Shown: in pieces, positions 45,796-57,540 of the stretch
Layout: each line of letters begins with the position of its first letter
Numbering within the stretch: position 1 is the stretch's first letter
DNA from: Cryptomeria japonica
Lineage: Eukaryota > Streptophyta > Pinopsida > Cupressales > Cupressaceae
DNA length: 64,000 nucleotides
Direction: 5' to 3'
Assembly: GCF_030272615.1 (NCBI RefSeq)
Contig: NW_026728908.1
Coordinates: 124,001-188,000, forward strand
Translations under genes and position numbers: made by a program
The notes under the pieces: generated by a model
Seen by the model: only the letters and a program-made list of their open reading frames with translations
Databases searched by the model: none
What the model was told of the DNA's origin: nothing

Positions 45796-46068
45796 TTTTG
45801 GACTAGTGTTGGTGTTTTGTTGCCTCTTCACTGGGTTTGTTGTTGTTGGATTTTTTGTCCTCTGGTTTTCTCTACTGTGTTCAGGCCTATGTTTTTTTTG
45901 TCTTTTTTTTGTTTGCCCCCTATCTGTTGTGAAGCTTTATGTATAGCTTATGGGGCAGTTTGGTCTTTTGTGGTCTCTTTTTGGCTTAATGCCTTTTTAA
46001 GTCTAGACTACTCTATGCTAGGGTTTTGGGTCCCTTCAAAACTTATTTTTACCTTAATCAAAAACTTT
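45796..46068 (+). other. L1 3' untranslated region
   Basis: T-rich sequence with GTTTTTTTTGTCTTTTTTTT and a finish at TTAATCAAAAACTTTTATAGG, typical of plant L1 3' ends. Gypsy-C LTR sequence resumes immediately after. Confidence 0.55.
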
Positions 46069-46571
46069 TATAGGCGTGAAAAGTGGATGACCAATTAGCT
46101 CCCACTACCCTAGTCTTGAGAATTTTGCCTGATCTTCTAATAGTGGATTTTGTTTATCTCCCTAATCTGGAAAACATTCTGCTTGTTTGCTTAGAAGTTG
46201 CAGGACAGGGTGCCCTACCCTCTTGGACTCAATAATTTAGCTCAAATTTTTAACTACGGGTTATGTGTCAATTTCTCTTCTCATATCTCTATATGTGGTG
46301 CTATGTGAAGTCTAGAACATTCTATTACTATTATTTTGCTTCAACTCCTCATTATTTGCCCTAGATCCAACTTTATACTTCAAATCCAATTTCAACTCTC
46401 TAAAAGGGGAAATAGAAAATAGGTAAATCCACAAGCATCTTGGATCCCTTCTCTAATTTAATTGTGGCTAGATCTATTGGGTTTACATCCCCATTTAAAT
46501 GTAAGGTTGATCTTGGGAAATTGATGGTTTTACTATCCTAGTTGGTGAAACCCTGATTTCACCACCCTACA
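46069..46571 (+). repeat. Gypsy-C 5' LTR, second piece
   Basis: Collinear with 63370-63836 (for example GCACCCTACCCTCTT-like text, GGATCCAACTTTA-like ATCCAACTTTA and TAAATGTAAGGTTGATCTTG). It contains a small hairpin, GGTGAAA CCCTGA TTTCACC (46541-46560), and ends CCCTACA. Confidence 0.75.
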
Positions 46572-46573
46572 TT

Positions 46574-46590
46574 TTGGTGAACCCGACATG
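46574..46590 (+). promoter_or_regulatory. Gypsy-C primer-binding-like site
   Basis: TGGTGAACCCGACATGC starts two bases after the LTR terminus. Position and the TGG start fit a primer-binding site; the tRNA is not assigned. Confidence 0.5.
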
Positions 46591-46853
46591 CCTCATGCTT
46601 ATTTTTTATTTTCATTCTTAGATCTTATTTTTATGTGCTTAACATTAATATTTGCACTTATACATCATATATACACTTGAATTACATAAATTTAGAGGTT
46701 AAATTCATTAAAAAACCTAACTTATTCTTCTAAAATTGACTTGTGGGTTGCATAATATTTTAATTGTATGCTTAGATCTGATTGTTATGACATGTTATGT
46801 TCATATTTAGATGCATCTAGTGTTCAATATCATAATTTTCAATATTTATTTCA

Positions 46854-48284
46854 TTGGTTAATCAATCATTTTACAAAGAAATTGCATTTTTTAATCATAG
46901 TTTACATTTCCAATCTTTGAACTCAATATTTCCTTCATTATGCATGAGTTATATTACCCTTTTTCCTATATCTAATATTCCAATGAGAAGAATTTATAGA
47001 CTTAAGGCTTCCCAAGGTTTAAATACTAAGTATATGGAGCCCCAGTTGAATAACCTATTCCATGTAAATTTTGGTGGTTCCTCTAATCCCACACATGACA
47101 TAAACCATATCACGGAGACTCGTTCCCCTCATACTTCTCATGATGAAAATGACTCATTAACTAGGGTTACTATTGACCAATTTTAGAATATTGATAATGA
47201 GTTTGAAAATCTTCAACAATGGATGGGTCAATAATACCCGGATAGTGAGGCAATCCCCTTGATTGAAGGATTGAAAAGAATGGTTCAAAGAGATAAGGTA
47301 GGTGTAGATGCATTGTGTGGCCTTTCTCATATTGTTGATACCAATATTATGCCAATTAAAAGTTGTGTTGAAGTCCTTGGTTACTCTCAATCCACTAGCC
47401 AAGTTAACCATTCTATTTCTATGCATGCATCCTTGCTTAATGTGCCTACATTTTCATCTTCTATCCTGACTACTTCCACAAAAATGTTAATCATACACAT
47501 GTTAGTCATGGGGGTAATCCTATTAATCAATATTCTCACATACCTCCTTCTATGAGTCTTCGATTTGTTTCACAACCATCTCCCATACCAACATACCATA
47601 ATGTTCCCCCTCCTTATTATCAACCTCCACTTACAACAATACTACTTGTCTGTTACAATCCAATATGTCAATTCCAATCCATCCATCGAAGCAACTATCA
47701 ATAACCCATCTCAAACAGTTGCATCCCTACAACACCAATTGGCTTCTTTAACTCAATCCAAATTCAATGTCCCCACATTTGATGTAGCAAACCCACTATC
47801 TGATGAGATCGTCCATACATTTCCTCCTAAACATGTGGAAAATCCTCAATTGGAGTTATACAATGAAAAGGGTGACCCCTTGACTCATGTGAAGAAATTT
47901 CAAACCTTATGTAGTGATTTCTCTCATGATCAAAGACTCGTGGCAAAATTATATACTAGAACCTTTAGAGATAAAGTCTTGTAATGGCATTGTTCTTTGT
48001 CTCCTTATTCTATTACTTCTTTGCAACAATTGGCTAATTATTTCATTCAACAATTTCAAAATAACATTGCTCCTAAGATTACTATAACTGATTTGATTCA
48101 TTTTAAACAAGGAGTTAAATAAAAAGTTAATTTTATTGGTAGATGGAAATTTTTGCACTCACAAATTGCTCCTATGACTGATCATGATGTTCAAAAAAAA
48201 AAAATTTGCTAATTTACAAAAGGATATTAAAGATAAGCTTCTATTTTTTTAGTATACTTATTTCACACAATTGTGTGCAATGTG
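46854..48284 (+). pseudogene. Gypsy-C gag, N-terminal and capsid part
   Basis: A degenerate N-terminal region (start uncertain) leads to a clear Gypsy capsid: ENPQLELYNEKGDPLTHVKKF, FRDKVL*WHCSL with a stop where Trp or Ala is expected, LQQLANYFIQQFQNNI, DLIHFKQGVK and NFIGRWKFL. This is the retrotransposon gag domain of Tat/Athila-type elements. Several stops and an A9 run at 48197-48205 with a frame change occur. Coding ends abruptly at about 48284 (TTGTGTGCAATG) and resumes at about 59623, so a large insertion splits it. It would form virus-like particles. Confidence 0.72.
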
Positions 48285-49160
48285 TTGGCATTTCTAACTG
48301 ATCAATCTCAATCCACATAATTATGGATTAGTGGCCAACAAATAGGATTTAACCAAAAGGTTGAAATCCTCTATGCTTTAGGCTCTGCTAAACCTAGGGG
48401 GGTTTCCCTTTACAATTCTTTATGATCTCCAACCAATTCTAAGTATTGCAATATAGAATATTATTCTCAGTGAAATTTAACCAAAGCGAATGTTATCAAC
48501 CTTGTACTGGCTCTATTCTTGGTTATTTAACATTTGGACTGCAAGTAAGAATAAATTCCTATCCTAAGTCTACTCCCACAACAAAAATTTTAAGAATATT
48601 TTGAATATTTTAAATGTTGTTGAGCCAGATCTAAGAAATATCCTAGTTCAGCACCTAATCTTAGGGTATAGAGTCAAATCTAAGATCTTGGACACAAATT
48701 TAGACATCAACTTACTTCAAATTAGTGACCCTTAACATCAATGCCAAACATTAATGCAACCTCTTTTATAGTTGCATAAATCATTTTTACAAATCCTCAT
48801 TACATACTCAAATTCATTGTAATTTGTATAAAGCCTTTTAATTCTTTCCTTGAAAGAATACAACACATGTAAACTACACAATCATAGGGAAACTATGGTG
48901 ATAAATCTGAAAAATATTTGATATTCATTGATTCTATAAATCTGGTTACATAATGTGGAGACAATGTTTGCAACATTTTCTTCAAATCTGCACAAACTAA
49001 TTGATAGTACTGAAAAATTATACATCCATTTCACTATAGACTCAATTCCAATCCTAAGATAAAATAGTTTTCTATTCTCTTTCTCATAAATTAGAAGTTC
49101 ATAACCCTTACAATTGAGAAGAAGAAAGAATATATAGAAGAAAATAAATTTCCAGAATGA
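48285..49160. other. left arm of a composite insertion in Gypsy-C gag
   Basis: Starts TGTTGGCATTTCTAACTG after the gag break. AT-rich with no gene; a 104-codon minus-strand frame at 48882-49196 overlaps the copia-3 boundary and is not credible. Its relation to the right arm (56516-59622) is unproven. AATGA at 49156-49160 is the copia-3 left duplication. Confidence 0.4.
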
Positions 49161-50274
49161 TGTTGGCAATATGGATGAATTGATTATGTGTTGCATTGAT
49201 GTTTTGTCATTGATGTCAACACTAGCTGTTTTGGTTGGTTATCGGCAGATAAGTTTTGGTTACGGGTAGAAGATCTTGTGTTACAGGTAAGGGTTTAAGG
49301 TTTAATCGGCAGAGCTTTCACTGAGAAAACTTGACAGAATGCTAAGTGGTGTTGGTGCGGCTTCTAGATGGAATTCAAGATGCAGAAGGTGATCCTTGAT
49401 CATGCCTCAACTGATTGAAGACATTGCTTTGGCGTGGTGGACCCAAATTAGGTCCAGTGCCTATCTAGGTTATGGACCGGTATCATGTTAACGTGTTCTC
49501 TACATGTTACCATGATGATTTATGGATTGGTTATTGTTTTTTTGGTCTAAAGCTGACATGGCATATCATTGTAATATAGATGTATGTAATGATCTTATTG
49601 TAATATCTTTTAGGTGGCCAACCTAATTGGTTTAGGCCTTAGGGTTTGTATAAATTGATGTAAGATCTCATTGTAGATCATGGAATGGGAATGGAATGGA
49701 ATAGAAAATATTTTTTGTGGTCATGGAATGCAATATCATATGTGAAGGAGATTTGGTTGATCATAGGTGATCGAATTGGGTTTAAGTAAGAGGTCAAAGG
49801 CCTCTAGTATTGAGCTTAACCGAGACTGTAATCAGGCATGGTAGATGTTATTTCTGGCAGTTCATTCTTCTGAATTGGTGTCCAATTATCTTGAGGTGGC
49901 TATAACCTCTCTATAGTCAATGAGACTCTTTTGTAATGAGCAGTATGCTCTAGGCAGTGTACCTTCCTGCATGTGCAGGCCCCTCATTGTATCACATACT
50001 TTCTGCAGAAGTATCATTAGACTGTGGGTAGGCTTCCCACCATGGTTTTTCCCTTTACCGGGTTTTCCACATACAAATCATGGTGTTATGTGGTATGGTT
50101 GCATTGTGTTAATTCTCTATTTCATTCTTAAGTTTTATTGTTTACCGATATCTGTTTTTGCTATTCTGGTATTCAATGTTTATGTGCTCCGGTTAAAGGT
50201 TATAAAGTGGTTTGATTAATATAATTTGTTAACTGATTCACCCCCCTCTCAATTGTTCACCGATTATCCTAACA
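49161..50274 (+). repeat. copia-3 5' LTR
   Basis: 1,114 bases. TATA-like TGTATAAATTGATG near 49648. Ends CACCCCCCTCTCAATTGTTCACCGATTATCCTAACA (poly-C of six). It has CCTTCCTGCATGTGCAGG near 49966, partly absent from the 3' copy. Confidence 0.92.
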
Positions 50275-50276
50275 AT

Positions 50277-50288
50277 CGGTATCATATT
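50277..50288 (+). promoter_or_regulatory. copia-3 primer-binding site, diverged
   Basis: CGGTATCATATT two bases after the LTR; the usual TGGTATCAGAGC has decayed at several positions. Confidence 0.7.
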
Positions 50289-50332
50289 TTTGGTCCTCTT
50301 TTGCAGAAGCTTAACTGCTTGAGGTAGATCCT

Positions 50333-51391
50333 ATGGCAGCTAATACTTCAAATCCATCGGCAACTATTTTTAGAAGAGAAATCCCTAAGCTTGATGGAAC
50401 AAATTATGGGATATAGAAAATCCAAATGTAGACTCATCTTAGATGTATTGGGAAGGATATTTGGGAGATCACTGAGAAAGGATATACACCTTATGATCCG
50501 GCATCTGGCAATCCTGCTCCTGCAGACCTGGACAAGAATATTGAAAATGACTGTAGAGCTAGAGAAGCCCTCGTGTGTGTACTTACTGATCAGCAAATCA
50601 TGGGATTGACTGATAAATCATCAGCAAAGGTTAAGTGGGATAAATTGCAAACTTTGAATGAAGGTGATCCTACTGTCAAAATTGCTAAACTTGATGGTTA
50701 CCAGGTAAGGTATGAAAACTTGAAGATGGAAGATAATGAAAGAATTGCTACATTTATGGAAAGAGTAAATGAGATTATCATGGGAATTCAATGTTGTGGA
50801 GGATCTCTGAGTGAAGATGAAATAGTTTCCAAAGTCTTGAGAGCCCTTCCACCGGCTTACAAGATAAAGGAAAATGCAATCAATGAACTGAGAACAATGG
50901 CAAACACTTCAGTCAACAAAGACATTCTGATTGGGAAATTATCTGCTTTTGAGCTTGAAGAATTTGGATCTTCTGGAGCTGTAAAGTCTGAACATGCTTT
51001 TCATGCATCATTATCTACCGACAAAAATGATTGTAAAGCCCTATATGCAAAAGAATTGGAAGATATGAGGAAAGAGGGTGAAGAATTTGAGCAACTTGAA
51101 GCCTTATTTGCTAGAAGAGTACCTAAAGGACCGACAAGAAGTAATTATGGAGGAAGTGTACCTTTTAAATGTTTTGCATGTAATAAGATTGGTCATTTTG
51201 CATCTAGATGTTCTGAAAGGAATGCAAGATTTGAAGAGAGAGTTAAGAAATCATTTAAGCCTAATCAAAATAGATATAGATTCAAGAGAAGTAAACAATG
51301 ATACATAGAGGATGAGGAAGGAGTAAGTGATGACTCTGAGGATGAACCGATAGCAGAGTCTAATAGTGGATCCGAAAATGGAAAGGAATGG
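50333..51391 (+). pseudogene. copia-3 gag
   Basis: ATG at 50333 gives MAANTSNPSATIFRREIPKL, then DGTNYG and the UBN2-type capsid (VKWDKLQTLNEGD, KLDGYQVRYENLKM, VSKVLRALPPAYK) and a zinc knuckle CFACNKIGHFASRC near 51174 with all four ligands present. Stops at 50414-50416, 50429-50431 and 51299-51301; the first two sit where copia gags have Trp. The frame continues directly into protease. Unlike copia-2, it has a standard copia capsid. It would assemble cytoplasmic particles around element RNA. Confidence 0.85.
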
Positions 51392-54300
51392 GTGTTCTAT
51401 GCTTTAAAGGAAGATGAACCAGAACCAGCTATCATGAATGAAGAAAAGGCCATGGCAGCAAAATTTGAAGACAAGGATGAATTGGTAATTGATAGTGGAT
51501 GCTCACATCATATGACTGGAGATAAAAGAAAATTTATGTCCTTGCAAGAATACAATGGCGGTCAAGTCAGATTTGGAGATGACAAAGCATGTATGATCAA
51601 AGGTAGAGGTATTATTTCTCTGGATGGAAAGCATAATATTGATAATGTCTATTATGTAGAAGGTTTAAAGCATAATCTTTTAAGAGTTGGTCAATTGGTG
51701 GACAAGAGTTTCCTACTTCAGTTTAAAGATAGAAAATGCAAAATCATTAACAAAACTAGTTTGGAGATTGCAACCGGTACTCAGACTGGAGGTAATATCT
51801 TTTACTTGAACACTGGTAATAAGACATGTTTGATTGCTCATATTAATGAGAGTTGGTTATTTCATAAGAGGTTGTGTCATGTTAATTTTGATTGTATTAT
51901 TAAGATCAGTTCAACAAAGGTAGTTAGAGATATACCTAAGATTATGAAGCCTCATAATCCGATATGTAAGGAATGTCAATTGGAAAAGAAAGTTAGAAAT
52001 TCTTTTAAGAGCATACATGATAAATCTAATGATGTGCTTGATTTGATTCACACTGACATATGTGGTCCAACAAGGACTAGAAGCTTTCGAGGTGATAGGT
52101 ATATCATGCTGATAATTGATGATTATTCTAGAATGATGTGGGTGACTTTTCTAAGGGAGAAGTTTGAAGCCTTTTAGAAATTCAAGATCTTTAAAGCAAA
52201 GGTAGAAATAGAAACTGGATTGAAAACCAAATGTCTAAGATCAGATTAAGGCGGTGAGTTCACTTCTCATGAATTTAACAGTTATTGTGAGACAAATGGA
52301 ATTAAGAGATAGTTATCTGCACCTCAGACTCCTCAATAGAATGGAGTAGTGGAAAGAAAGAATAGAACCATTTTGGATGCAGCAAGAACTATGATGATGG
52401 AAGCCAAATTGCCTCACATTTACTGGAGAGAAGCAGTGAGTACAATACTCTACACATTCAACAAAGTTCACATCAAAGGTGAAACTGGTAAGACCCCTTA
52501 TGAATTATGGTTTGGACATACTCCTACTATTAAATATTTCAGAATTTTTGGAAGTAAATATATCAAAAGGGATGATTCAATTGGAAAGTTTTATCCTAGA
52601 TGTAATGAAGGGATATTTCTTGGATTTTGAATTCAAAGCAACGCATATAGATGTTATAACAAAAGATTGCAGAAAATTGTGGAGAGTGCAAATGTGAAAG
52701 TGGATGAGCATTAAAAAAATCAATCTATATCATATGACAGGGAACTGGTAGTGGAAATTATCATAACTAAACCGGCAATGCCTCAACCGGTACAAGAAAA
52801 TGAGACAGTTACACCAGTACAATCAGAAAATTCAACTATGACTGATGATCAGAATAGTGAACCTGAAGTTCAGAAGACACCAAGGTATGTAAGGTTAAAT
52901 CATTCTGAAGATCAAATCATTGGAGATAGGAACAAGGTAGTTATGACAAGAAGAAGACTAGTAAATGAAGAGGTATGTCTTATTTCTCAAATTGAACCGG
53001 CATCTTTTATTGAAGCTTGTAAAGATAAACATTGGTTAAAGGCTATGGAAGATGAATTAGATCAGATAGAGAAGAATGAGACCTGTACTTTAGTTCCCCG
53101 ACCTAAAAATAAGAATATCATTGGAACTAAATGAGTTTTTAGGAATAAACTAATTGAGGATGGTCAAGTTGTAAGAAACAAGGCTAGATTGGTTTGTAAA
53201 GGATATTCTCAAATGGAAGGAATTGATTATGGTGAGACATTTGCACCTGTAGCTAGAATTGAAGTCGTTAGACTATTTCTTACTTATGCAGCTTATAAGA
53301 ACTATAAGGTCCAACAATTGGATGTTAAATGTGTATTTTTGAATGGTGAACTGGAGGAAGATGTATACATTGAGCAGCCTGATGCATTTTCACTGACATA
53401 TGATAAAGATATGGTTTGCAGGTTAAGGAAAGCTTTATATGTGTTGGTGTAAATAATTATTCATCTTGGATATTATTACACCTTACTTAAGTTTACTTAG
53501 GTACATGCATTTAATAGTAGTTTGGGTATGAGACACTTGGTTGTTTGTGCCACATTGGGATAGTGTGTGTAGGAGAATTTCCACCTTTTATGGTGTTCAT
53601 CTTGTTACTACTCTATCATATCCACTTATTGTGGAGTGATAATTCCACCTTCAGTGGGTGATCCACCTCATGTGGAATATTTTATTGTTTCTCCTACCTA
53701 CCCACACATATTTCCTACCTACCCTTGTTTCTTATTGAGCCACATGTCATGTTTGTGTGCTCACATGTCCATATAGCCTTGCCTATATAAGCAAGTTCAT
53801 CTATATTCATTGTACGAGCAATCATTGAACATCTTATAATGATCTAGTTGATCAGTATTTTGTATCTTGAGAGAATACGGTTTATTCCTATCATTTATTT
53901 TGTTCTCTCTTATTTGTGCTTTCCATTGCCTCTAGATCTTGGCAAAATCTCACAATATGGATTGAAACAAGCTCCTAGAGCTTGCTATGCAAGGTTGGAT
54001 AAATATCTTTTGAAGCTTGGTTTTACTAAAGGTAGTGCTAATAGTAATTTATATTATAAGATTACTAATGATGATATTCTAATTATTGAAGTATTTGTTG
54101 ATGATACCATTTTTGGAGGTGAAGATAAAATATGCATGGAATTCTCTAATAATATGAAGAATGAATTTGAAATGTCCATGATTGGTGAGATGAAATTTTT
54201 CTTAGGTTTGCAGATTACTCAAATTGGCAAAGGTATCTTTATCTATCAAACTAAGTATCTAAGGGAATTGCTAAAGAAGTCTGGTATGGATAATTCCAAA

Positions 54301-55047
54301 CCGTTAAGTACTCCTATGGTGACAAGTGAGAAATTATCTATCATAGATACATCTGCACCGGTAAATCCAACAAGGTATAAGTCTATGATTGGTGGCTTGT
54401 CATATCTAACTCGGACTAGATCGGATATTATGAATGCAGTAAATATTGTTTCAAGATATCAAAGTAATCCTAAAGAAAATCATGAATGTGCAGTAAAGAG
54501 GATATTTCGATATTTGCAAGGAACAACAGAATATGGCTTATGGCATTCTAGAAATGGTGACTTCACTTTATGTGCATATACATATTCAGATTGGACATGA
54601 GATACTGATGACAGGAAGAACACTTATGGTGGAGCTTTCTTTCTTGGAAAGAAATTGGTTTCATGGATCAACAAAAAAAAGTCATGCATTTATTTATCTA
54701 CTACAGAAGCTGAATATGTTGCAACAACAACTAATTGCACTCAAGTCTTGTGGATGAAGCAAACATTGAAGGATATCAAGGTAAATTGTAGTGAACAGGT
54801 AGTTATCTATTGTGATAACTTTGCAACTATTGACATGTCTAAGAATCTGGTATTTCATTCTAAGACTAAGCACATATCAATAAAATATAACTTTCTAAAG
54901 GACAAAGTGGAAGAAAAGGAAGTCAAATTGGTTTATGTGAACACTAAAGAGCATATTGCATATATATTCACTAAACCACTGTCTATGGAATCATTTGAGT
55001 ATTTGAGAGACAAGTTAGGCGTTTCTGCCCCTCCGGCAGAGACTTGA
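51392..55047 (+). pseudogene. copia-3 pol (protease, integrase, RT, RNase H), interrupted by a solo LTR
   Basis: Protease LVIDSGCSHHMTGD near 51490; integrase zinc part FHKRLCHVNF and CKECQLEK, core LIHTDICGP, GGEF and VVERKNRTILDAARTMMM; RT from DKHWLKAMEDELDQIEKNE through KARLVCKGYSQMEG, FLNGELEEDVYIEQP and KALY, then (after the solo LTR) GLKQAPRA, catalytic FVDDTIFGG near 54100; RNase H SDWT, DDRKNTYGGAFFLG, STTEAEYVA, and YIFTKPL near 54965 to 55047. Stops include 52175, 52246, 52306, 52336, 52628, 52712, 53132 and 54598, nearly all at Trp or Gln codons. Without the 513-base solo LTR and one ATATG the frame is uninterrupted across the junction. Confidence 0.9.
53442..53954 (+). repeat. 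solo LTR of the copia-NA family in the copia-3 RT
   Basis: 513 bases, plus orientation, starting TGTTGGTGTAAATAATTATT and ending GGCAAAATCTCACA, the reverse complement of the copia-NA LTR with divergence and extra bases. TATA box CCTATATAAGC near 53779. ATATG flanks both sides (53437-53441, 53955-53959). The host reads ALY | GLKQAPRA once removed. Its presence shows this LTR family has been mobile more than once. Confidence 0.93.
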
Positions 55048-55400
55048 TTGATGTGGTTTGGCATCAATCCGGCATGCATTATCAGAGATACTATTCATTC
55101 TGACACTGATGAGTGGTGCTACCGCTCAGGGGGAGTAGTCAACTTTGAGATTCAGAGGCTTATATTCTTGCTTTGATATTTTTGTCAGATTTATGGCATT
55201 GATGTAAAGGGGGAGAGATAGTGATGTGAAAAATAAATTCAAAACTTTACAAAGATATTATTCACAGGGGGAGAGTTATTGATATTCAGAGCTATATACA
55301 GGAGATTGTTGGATGTCCACAGGGGGAGACTTGTATGGCATTTCTTGGTACTTAGATGTTTTTCACATCTAGTGTTGTCATCAATGCCAAAGTGGGAGAT
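55048..55400 (+). promoter_or_regulatory. copia-3 3' non-coding region with repeated polypurine tracts
   Basis: GGGGGAG tracts near 55129, 55209, 55267 and 55322; the tract abutting the LTR is AAAGTGGGAGAT (55389-55400), itself diverged. The series matches the multiple polypurine tracts described for Sireviruses. Confidence 0.65.
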
Positions 55401-56515
55401 TGTTGGCAATATGGATGAATTGATTATGTGTTGCATTGATGTTTTGTCATTGATGTCAACAATAGTTGTTTTGGTTGGTTACCGACAGATAGGTTTTGGT
55501 TACTGGTAGAAGATCTTGTGTCACTAGTAAGGGTTTAAGGTTTAACCGACAGAGCTTTCACTGAGAAACCTTGATAGAATGCTAAGTGGTGTTGGTGCGG
55601 CTTCTAGATGGACTTCAGGATGCAAAAGGTGATCCTTGATCATGCCTCAACTAATTGAAGACATTACTTTGGTGTAGTGGACCCAGATTAGGTCTAGTGC
55701 CTATCTAGGTTATGGATCGGTATCACGTTAATGTGTTCTCTACACGTTACCATGATGATTTATGGATTGGTTATTGTTCTTTTGGTCTAAATCCGATATG
55801 ACATATCATTGTAATATAGATGTATGTAATGATCTTATTGTAATATCTTTTAGGTGGCCGACCTAATTGGTTTAGGCCTTAGGGTTTGTATAAATTGATG
55901 TAAGATCTCATTGTAGATCATGGAATGGGAATGGAATGAAATAAAAAATAAGTTTTGTGGTCATGGAATACAATATCATATGTGAAGGAGATTTGGTCGA
56001 TCATAGGTGATCGGATTGGGTTTAAGTAAGAGGTCAAAGGCCTCTAGTATTGAGCTTAATCGGGATTGTAATCAAGCATGGTAGATGCTATCTCTGATAG
56101 TTCATTCTTCTGGATTGGTGTCCAATTATCTTGAGGTGGTTATAACCTCTTTGTAGTCAGTGAGACTCTTTTGTAATGAGCAGTATGCTCTAGGCAGGCA
56201 TGTGCGGGCCCCTCATTGTATCACATACTTTCTGCAGAAGTATCATCTGACTATGGGTAGGCTTCCCACCATGGTTTTTCCCTTTATTGGGTTTTACATG
56301 TACAAATCATGGTGTTATGTGGTATGGTTTCATTGTGTTAATTTTTTGTTTCATTCTTAAGTTTTATTGCTTACCAGTATCTATTTCTGCTATTCCAGTA
56401 TTCAATGTTTATGTGCTCCAGTTAAAAGGTTATAAAGTGGTTTGATTAATATAATTTGTTAACAACTTATTCACCCCCCCCCCCCCCTCTCAGTTGTTCA
56501 CCGGTTATCCTAACA
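55401..56515 (+). repeat. copia-3 3' LTR
   Basis: 1,115 bases, collinear with the 5' LTR. The poly-C block is about 14 long here against six in the 5' copy. Ends CCTAACA then AATGA. Confidence 0.92.
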
Positions 56516-57540
56516 AATGAATCTCTTGTTAACAGTTGTCCATTCCTTCATATCTGATTTGCAACAAAAAATAAACTCCCTCCTCTTTGCTTTTCTTTAT
56601 TTGTTGTAACAATGTACTTTTGTCTTATTCCATTATTCTTTTTCTTCTCTCATGAGAATATTTTCACCTTTAAAAGTTGCCCAGTTGCACTTTAACATTT
56701 TATGATGGATTGTTTTTCCCCCTTAGGTAAAAAATCAAACTCACATGGCAATTTTATTTTGGGTGAAAATAATTCCCAATTTATTTTCACTTGTTCTTTT
56801 TCATAAAAATATTCCTCGATAGAGAGCATATTATCTGCATATTATATTTTAGAAAATGATTTGTCCTTTTCTGTATGCTTTGACCCCAGCATATTATTTT
56901 AAAATAATGCTCGTCCCTTGTTTATTGTACTATGCTCTTGATTTTTTCACAATCTGTACATTATTTTTTAGTCCCTCTCTTGCTCATGTATAAAATAAAA
57001 TTCACCCTTATAATAAATGTTTAGTTATCACATTTCATTTTCCTTTGTATAAAATATTTGGCCCTTGATTGAAATGTTACATTTTCTCTTCATACATACA
57101 TCTTCAACATTGAAAACTTTGCATTATCCTTACTTTTCCTCTTTTAAAATGTGTTTCATACTTTGATATGCCTTGTATAATATGTGTGCACATAACACCA
57201 TTTCTATCATTGTAATCTTTTCACAAAATCTTTGTCCCTGAATACTAAGCAGTTCCATCTCTAATAGTCACAAAACATCTTCACATACATAGCATTCCTC
57301 CTTGTGTACAAGCAAGCAAAACATCACACACATGATCTTGACTTCCTTGAAACAATTGTATTCTTCATATTAGGAGAACACATATTTGTTCAAAATGAGG
57401 TGTCGAATTTAATCCCCAATCGAACTTAACTTGCTTCCTAAGCAGCATGCATAGCTTCTCATACATTCTTAACGTTGATATCTCATTTGGAACAAATCTG
57501 CATTCTAGCTTGATCACTTCATCGAGATCCTTGTTATTTG

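Larger units (their letters stand above)
33025..46068 (+). mobile_element. L1-type LINE with ORF1, ORF2 and an extra 3' ORF, nested with three LTR insertions
   Basis: ORF1 starts at ATG 33039. ORF2 (39512-43211) has endonuclease, reverse transcriptase and RNase H. An extra ORF region follows, and the 3' end is pyrimidine-rich, finishing TTAATCAAAAACTTTTATAGG near 46068, as in plant L1 tails, without a clear poly-A. It sits inside the Gypsy-C 5' LTR, whose sequence resumes at GTGAAAAGTGGATGACC. Once Gypsy-D, the solo LTR and the LTR-like block are set aside it is about 7.6 kb. Exact 5' end and target duplication are not resolved. Confidence 0.75.
49161..56515 (+). mobile_element. copia-3: full-length but decayed Ty1/copia element, Sirevirus-like
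   Basis: LTRs 49161-50274 and 55401-56515 begin TGTTGGCAATATGG and end CCTAACA; exact AATGA duplications lie outside (49156-49160, 56516-56520). One frame codes for gag, protease, integrase, RT and RNase H with about a dozen stops but no frameshift apart from a solo LTR inserted in RT. RT text such as FEMSMIGEMKFFLGLQI and the repeated GGGGGAG tracts before the 3' LTR fit Sirevirus-like copia elements. A 16-base indel and several percent substitution separate the LTRs. Confidence 0.92.
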
